A DNA stretch of 64,000 bases from Pseudenterobacter timonensis (GTDB lineage Bacteria; Pseudomonadota; Gammaproteobacteria; Enterobacterales; Enterobacteriaceae). Within the stretch, counting starts at the first letter, position 1. Every line of letters starts with the position of its first letter. The stretch is taken from the NCBI RefSeq assembly GCF_900021175.1, contig NZ_FCOP01000013.1:682001-746000 (forward strand). Direction: 5' to 3'. A program made the translations under genes and the position numbers. The notes under the pieces are model-generated. The model saw only the letters and a program-made list of their open reading frames with translations, was not told the origin of the DNA and did no database searches. This document shows, in pieces, positions 60,434 through 64,000 of the stretch.

Positions 60434-61288
60434 GGTAACCTGAATCAGTTATCTGTTTACTATCCGGCAAAGACTACCCGTTGCTGTAACCGGGTGTATA
60501 AAACCGGGCCGTATTTAGTCGCCTGTTCAAAAAGAGCAGGCGCTCAGTAAAGCGAGGGGGTATAAATATTTTGACAGAACCATTCACTTTATAAATACAT
60601 TAAACTGCTCTGCTTTATCTGTGAATATTTATCCCGTCACGCTCGCTGGAATATAACGATGCATTGTGCCGCAAATCTGCGTAACGCTGCAACGGGCATT
60701 AATTTTGAGGAAATCCTTAATTTATCACCGACAGAACGCGGCAAATAAATATTACTTGCGCTGGTGCAATGAGAAAATAAAAGGCAAATCAGGGTAATCT
60801 GTAACGGGGATTGAGAAGCATAAAGGCAATGTTTTCAGGGGACGATTTTATCCTGATGAGCCCCTCTTCTTGCACAACGCGGATGGGACTTCTCTCAAAA
60901 TTACTCTACAGGAGACGCCTTGTTCCTGCGCCAGATGAAAAAAAAGATGCAAAATTCGGAAATCGACCAGGTTGGGGCTGAAAAACCCCTGTTCTTTATA
61001 GTTTATTTCCCCCTTCTGATTTTCATAAACCGTTTAACGTTCTGGTAATAATTAAAAAGAATCCTTTAAAATCAACCGCCTTAAAACTGTCGCTTTTTTA
61101 ATCAAAAAGCTCTCATAGCGTATCCTGTATAACGGTGTTACATTACGCCGCCCACCCGATGTCAGCAATGGCCAGGCTATCCTGTAAACTTCAGTAAACC
61201 CTGCAACCATAACCTTGAAGTACGGTCCAAACCGGCACGTCGTATCGCATTTTGCGTTACTATAAAGACTCAAAAAAAGGTTTCTATT
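60434..61288. other. 855-base AT-rich gap before lpxP
   Basis: No intact gene. It contains the broken LuxR-type fragment at 60665-60850 and otherwise stop-rich AT-rich sequence. The last 200 bases must hold the lpxP promoter; in E. coli lpxP is cold-induced under RpoE and cold-shock control. I see small hairpins (GTTGGGGCTGAAAAACCCC at 60971) but no named site. Confidence 0.6.
60665..60850 (+). pseudogene. Degraded LuxR/GerE-type DNA-binding domain
   Basis: Frame from 60701 reads NFEEILNLSPTERGK-stop-ILLALVQ-stop-ENKRQI, matching the LuxR HTH start (LSPTERxxLLALVQGKxxRQI). After a +1 shift the frame from 60801 reads VTGIEKHKGNVFR, matching the recognition helix (TVEKHKGNVFRKL). Two in-frame stops and a shift make it non-functional. 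Possibly a relic of an EvgA-like or orphan regulator lost from the E. coli-type region between argW and lpxP. Confidence 0.55.
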
Positions 61289-62206
61289 TTGTCCCAATGC
61301 AAATTTGAACGCGCGTTTTTACAACCGCGTCACTGGCTGACATGGTTTGGCCTGGGGTTGCTGTGGTTGTTAATACAACTCCCCTATCCGGTGCTGCAAC
61401 TGCTCGGTTCTTTCCTTGGCAGCGCATCCCGCCCTTTTCTGAAGCGTCGCGAATCTATCGCCCGTAAAAATATTGAACTCTGTTTTCCCCACTACAACGA
61501 CAGCCAGCGTGAAAAACTGATTTCAGAAAATTTTAAATCCCTCGGTATGGGATTACTCGAAACCGGCATGGCATGGTTCTGGCCCGATCAACGGGTACGT
61601 AAATGGTTTGACGTCGACGGGTTACATAACCTGCAGCGTGCTCAGGCAAACAATCGCGGCGTGATGGTGGTTGGCGTCCATTTTATGTCGCTCGAGCTCG
61701 GCGGGCGCGTCATGGGGCTTTGCCAGCCAATGATGGCGACCTATCGCCCCCACAACAGCGCCCTGATGGAGTGGGTGCAAACCCGCGGACGTATGCGTTC
61801 AAACAAGGCGATGATCAGCCGTAATAATCTGCGGGGCATGGTCGGCGCCTTGAAAAAAGGGGAAGCGGTCTGGTTTGCTCCCGATCAGGACTATGGTCGC
61901 AAAGGCAGCAGCTTCGCCCCCTTCTTTGCGGTGAAGGATGTCTGCACCACCAACGGTACCTTTGTGATCTCCCGTCTCTCAGGCGCCTCGATGTTAACTG
62001 TCACCATGATCCGCAAAGCGGACGGCAGCGGTTACCGCCTGCACATCGCCCCGGAAATGGCGAACTACCCGCAGGATGAGTGTGAAGCTGCCGCCTTTAT
62101 TAACAAGGTGATTGAAAGCGAAATTATGCGCGCGCCGGAGCAGTATCTCTGGGTGCACCGCCGCTTTAAAACGCGCCCGCAGGGCGAAGCCTCCCTCTAT
62201 GTATAA
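61289..62206 (+). CDS. lpxP: Kdo2-lipid IV(A) palmitoleoyltransferase LpxP
   Basis: 305 residues. Lauroyl-acyltransferase family with the HX4E catalytic motif VHFMSLE (His131, Glu136). One N-terminal membrane anchor (WFGLGLLWLLIQLPYPVLQLL). Adds palmitoleate to lipid A at low temperature. The start is a TTG at 61289 giving (M)SQCKFERAFLQPRHW, aligned with E. coli MFPQCKF; AAGG lies 8 bases upstream. Downstream of a stop-rich gap and upstream of ypdK. Confidence 0.94.
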   Translation: MSQCKFERAFLQPRHWLTWFGLGLLWLLIQLPYPVLQLLGSFLGSASRPFLKRRESIARKNIELCFPHYNDSQREKLISENFKSLGMGLLETGMAWFWPDQRVRKWFDVDGLHNLQRAQANNRGVMVVGVHFMSLELGGRVMGLCQPMMATYRPHNSALMEWVQTRGRMRSNKAMISRNNLRGMVGALKKGEAVWFAPDQDYGRKGSSFAPFFAVKDVCTTNGTFVISRLSGASMLTVTMIRKADGSGYRLHIAPEMANYPQDECEAAAFINKVIESEIMRAPEQYLWVHRRFKTRPQGEASLYV

Positions 62207-62553
62207 TCTCGTGGGGTGGGTATTAAACGCCCCTCCAAAACGCGAAGGGTACGGTAAAAAAACAGGCGATTCAGGCGTCGCTGAGTCTATTATTATTACC
62301 GTCCGAAATTAAACTGTCGCCGTTCCACGACACGTGTAAGTACTGGATATTAAAGGTAAAAATCACGCTTGCTACGGGCTAAATTAAAGCGTACATTAGC
62401 GCCGTCTGGCTAAGGGAAAGCACAGAATTCTGAGCGGGCGTCAGCACTACGGCGGGATAATTCTTATTTACGTTTGCGCCTGACTTCCGCTCTCTATACT
62501 CAGTTGGACTCTGTTTTTAAATGCGTGTCCTGAGACGCGTGGAGCGACGAAAC
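62207..62553. other. Gap between lpxP and ypdK
   Basis: 347 bases with no credible gene. The end contains a likely promoter for ypdK: TATACT near 62496-62501 with a weak TTTGCG about 16 bases upstream. Several stops in all frames. Confidence 0.4.
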
Positions 62554-62625
62554 GTGAAATATTTTTTTATGGGCATCTCGGTCATCTTCTTAGTCTGGGC
62601 CGGAACCTTTGCCCTGATGATCTGA
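62554..62625 (+). CDS. ypdK: Small membrane protein YpdK
   Basis: 23-codon gene beginning with GTG: MKYFFMGISVIFLVWAGTFA followed by LMI. It matches the E. coli small protein YpdK in length and nearly all residues, in the same place between lpxP and alaC. A single membrane helix makes up almost the entire protein. Ribosome site GGAG lies 9 bases upstream. Function unknown. Too short for ordinary gene finding. Confidence 0.88.
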   Translation: MKYFFMGISVIFLVWAGTFALMI

Positions 62626-62641
62626 GCGAAGAGAATACAGT

Positions 62642-62676
62642 AAAAAAAGCAGGAGCCATTGGCTCCTGCTTTTTTA
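62642..62676. terminator. Bidirectional terminator between ypdK and alaC
   Basis: AGCAGGAGCCA/TGGCTCCTGCT with A-run on the left and TTTTTTT on the right. It ends the convergent ypdK and alaC transcripts. Confidence 0.93.
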
Positions 62677-63903
62677 TACCTGTTCGGTAAGATTCTTAGG
62701 CCCCGCAGCCAGCAGACCATCGGCGCGGAACATCGCTTTGATCCCCCTCACCGCCTGGCGGATACGGTCGCTGTTTTCGATTAACGCAAACCGTACATGG
62801 GTATCTCCGTAATCCCCAAAGCCGATCCCCGGGGAGACGCAGACCTTAGCGTCCTGGAGCAGTTTTTTGGCAAACTCCAGCGACCCCATCGCCGCATAGG
62901 GCTCAGGTATTTTGGCCCAGACGTACATGGAGGCTTTCGGGATCTCAACCATCCAGCCTGCTTCATGTAGCCCTTTGACCAGCACATCGCGACGGCGTTT
63001 ATACTGCGCGGCAATATCATGAACACACTGCTGATCGCCTTCCAGCGCGGCGATAGCCGCCACCTGCAGCGGCGTAAAGGTGCCGTAGTCATGATAGCTT
63101 TTGATACGCGCCAGGGCGTTCACCAGCGTTTTGTTACCGACCATAAAGCCGATGCGCCAGCCTGCCATGTTATAGCTTTTAGAGAGGGTAAAAAATTCCA
63201 CCGCCACGTCGCGCGCGCCTGGCACCTGCATGATGGAGGGCGCTTTCCAGCCGTCATACACGATATCGGCATAGGCAAGATCGTGAACCACCAGCACGTC
63301 ATAACGCTTCGCCAGCGCCACCACTTTCTCGAAAAATTCCAGTTCCACGCACTGAGCGGTCGGGTTGGAGGGGAAACCGAGGATCATCATCTTCGGCTTA
63401 GGGTAACTTTCGCGAATCGCGCGCTCCAGTTCGTTGAAAAAATCGACACCCTCCACCAGCGGCACGGAGCGGACCTGCGCCCCGGCAATGACCGCCCCGT
63501 AGATATGAATCGGGTAGCTCGGATTAGGCACCAGTACCGTATCGCCATGATCCAGCGTCGCCAGCATCAGGTGTGCCAGTCCCTCTTTGGAGCCGATGGT
63601 TACGATAGCCTCGCTTTCGGGGTCGATATCCACCTGATAGCGATCCTGATACCAGCGGGAGATGGCACGACGCAGACGCGGGATCCCGCGCGAGGTCGAG
63701 TAGCCATGCGTATCCGGGCGCTGGGCGACGGTGCAAAGTTTTTCCACGATATGCGGCGGCGTAGGGCCGTCGGGATTCCCCATGCTGAAATCGATAATGT
63801 CTTCGCCGCGCCGGCGCGCAGCCATTTTCAGTTCAGCCGTGATGTTAAAGACATAGGGGGGGAGACGATCGATACGCGTAAAGCGGCGTTCAGAAGCAGC
63901 CAT
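62674..63903 (-). CDS. alaC: Glutamate-pyruvate aminotransferase AlaC
   Basis: 409 residues (YfdZ). Class I/II aminotransferase making alanine. N-terminal [35 protein letters not shown] (Asp and Tyr binding PLP), [20 protein letters not shown] with the PLP-bound lysine, and VRFALIEN near the end. Three residues shorter than E. coli at the C-terminus. Start [10 protein letters not shown] at 63903. Confidence 0.97.
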   Translation of the reverse strand: MAASERRFTRIDRLPPYVFNITAELKMAARRRGEDIIDFSMGNPDGPTPPHIVEKLCTVAQRPDTHGYSTSRGIPRLRRAISRWYQDRYQVDIDPESEAIVTIGSKEGLAHLMLATLDHGDTVLVPNPSYPIHIYGAVIAGAQVRSVPLVEGVDFFNELERAIRESYPKPKMMILGFPSNPTAQCVELEFFEKVVALAKRYDVLVVHDLAYADIVYDGWKAPSIMQVPGARDVAVEFFTLSKSYNMAGWRIGFMVGNKTLVNALARIKSYHDYGTFTPLQVAAIAALEGDQQCVHDIAAQYKRRRDVLVKGLHEAGWMVEIPKASMYVWAKIPEPYAAMGSLEFAKKLLQDAKVCVSPGIGFGDYGDTHVRFALIENSDRIRQAVRGIKAMFRADGLLAAGPKNLTEQV

Positions 63904-64000
63904 AGATTCCTCGGTTTAACGTGAGCGCCCGGACCGTCCGAGCGACGCCGCCACGTTTGTGGCGTGCTTAGAAAATAGCCTGAAAAATTTCCCGCTGTCG

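Noticed and set aside
61052..61297. 81-codon minus-strand open frame before lpxP
   Set aside because: No ribosome site, no motif, and it occupies the lpxP promoter and leader.

Overview
This window is chromosomal DNA from a gamma-proteobacterium of the Enterobacteriaceae. Gene order follows the Escherichia coli segment alaA-yfbRSTUV-ackA-pta ... hisPMQJ-argT-ubiX-purF-cvpA-dedD-folC-accD-dedA-truA-usg-pdxB-flk-fabB-mnmC ... fadIJ-fadL-mlaA-yfdC-argW ... lpxP-ypdK-alaC almost gene for gene. Moderately GC-rich coding sequence, REP elements and departures from E. coli (a transketolase/PTS operon in place of yfcC, an extra GNAT gene, an rbbA operon at argW) suggest a relative of Enterobacter, Klebsiella, Citrobacter or Salmonella rather than E. 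coli. The species cannot be fixed from this sequence alone. The window opens inside alaA and closes after alaC, so both main alanine transaminases bracket it.

Layout. 1-5046: alaA end, nucleotidase yfbR, permease yfbS, sugar phosphatase yfbT, yfbU, yfbV. 5047-8886: acetate overflow operon ackA-pta with a bidirectional terminator. 8887-14105: leftward operon for an ascorbate-type PTS (IIA, IIB, IIC) plus a transketolase split into two subunits, with a divergent LacI/GntR-type regulator and operator-like palindromes between them. 14109-18649: yfcD, yfcE, yfcF, yfcG, folX, yfcH and a GNAT gene. 18698-22753: histidine and lysine/arginine/ornithine ABC uptake, with a sigma-54 type promoter before argT and candidate ARG boxes before hisJ. 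23022-32992: purine, folate, fatty-acid and cofactor genes. 33106-35629: flk, a striking 68-bp tandem repeat made of the flk tail plus a REP, and yfcJ. 35698-44911: fabB, mnmC, yfcL-epmC-yfcA-mepA-aroC-prmB, smrB, sixA. 45076-52767: beta-oxidation fadIJ, yfcZ, fadL with FadR sites, then mlaA and yfdC.

52843-58362 looks like a decayed integrative element at tRNA-Arg argW. It has the tRNA 3' end, a fragment resembling a P4-type integrase, an intact yhiI-rbbA-yhhJ type operon, and a 17/19-base imperfect copy of the tRNA 3' end at the far side. 58434-61288 is an accessory stretch: a DUF817 membrane protein, two unrecognised small genes and the broken remains of a LuxR-type DNA-binding domain. The core resumes with lpxP, the 23-codon ypdK and alaC.

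Functional themes are carbon overflow (ackA-pta), pentose or ascorbate-like sugar uptake, amino-acid uptake, fatty-acid synthesis against degradation (accD, fabB / fadI, fadJ, fadL, with FadR and FabR-like sites), and envelope lipid maintenance (mlaA, lpxP, dedA). I see no CRISPR array, intact phage, intact insertion sequence or rRNA. The best candidates for something undescribed are the argW element, the 68-bp gene-tail/REP tandem array, and a 125-bp inverted-repeat insertion between cvpA and purF.
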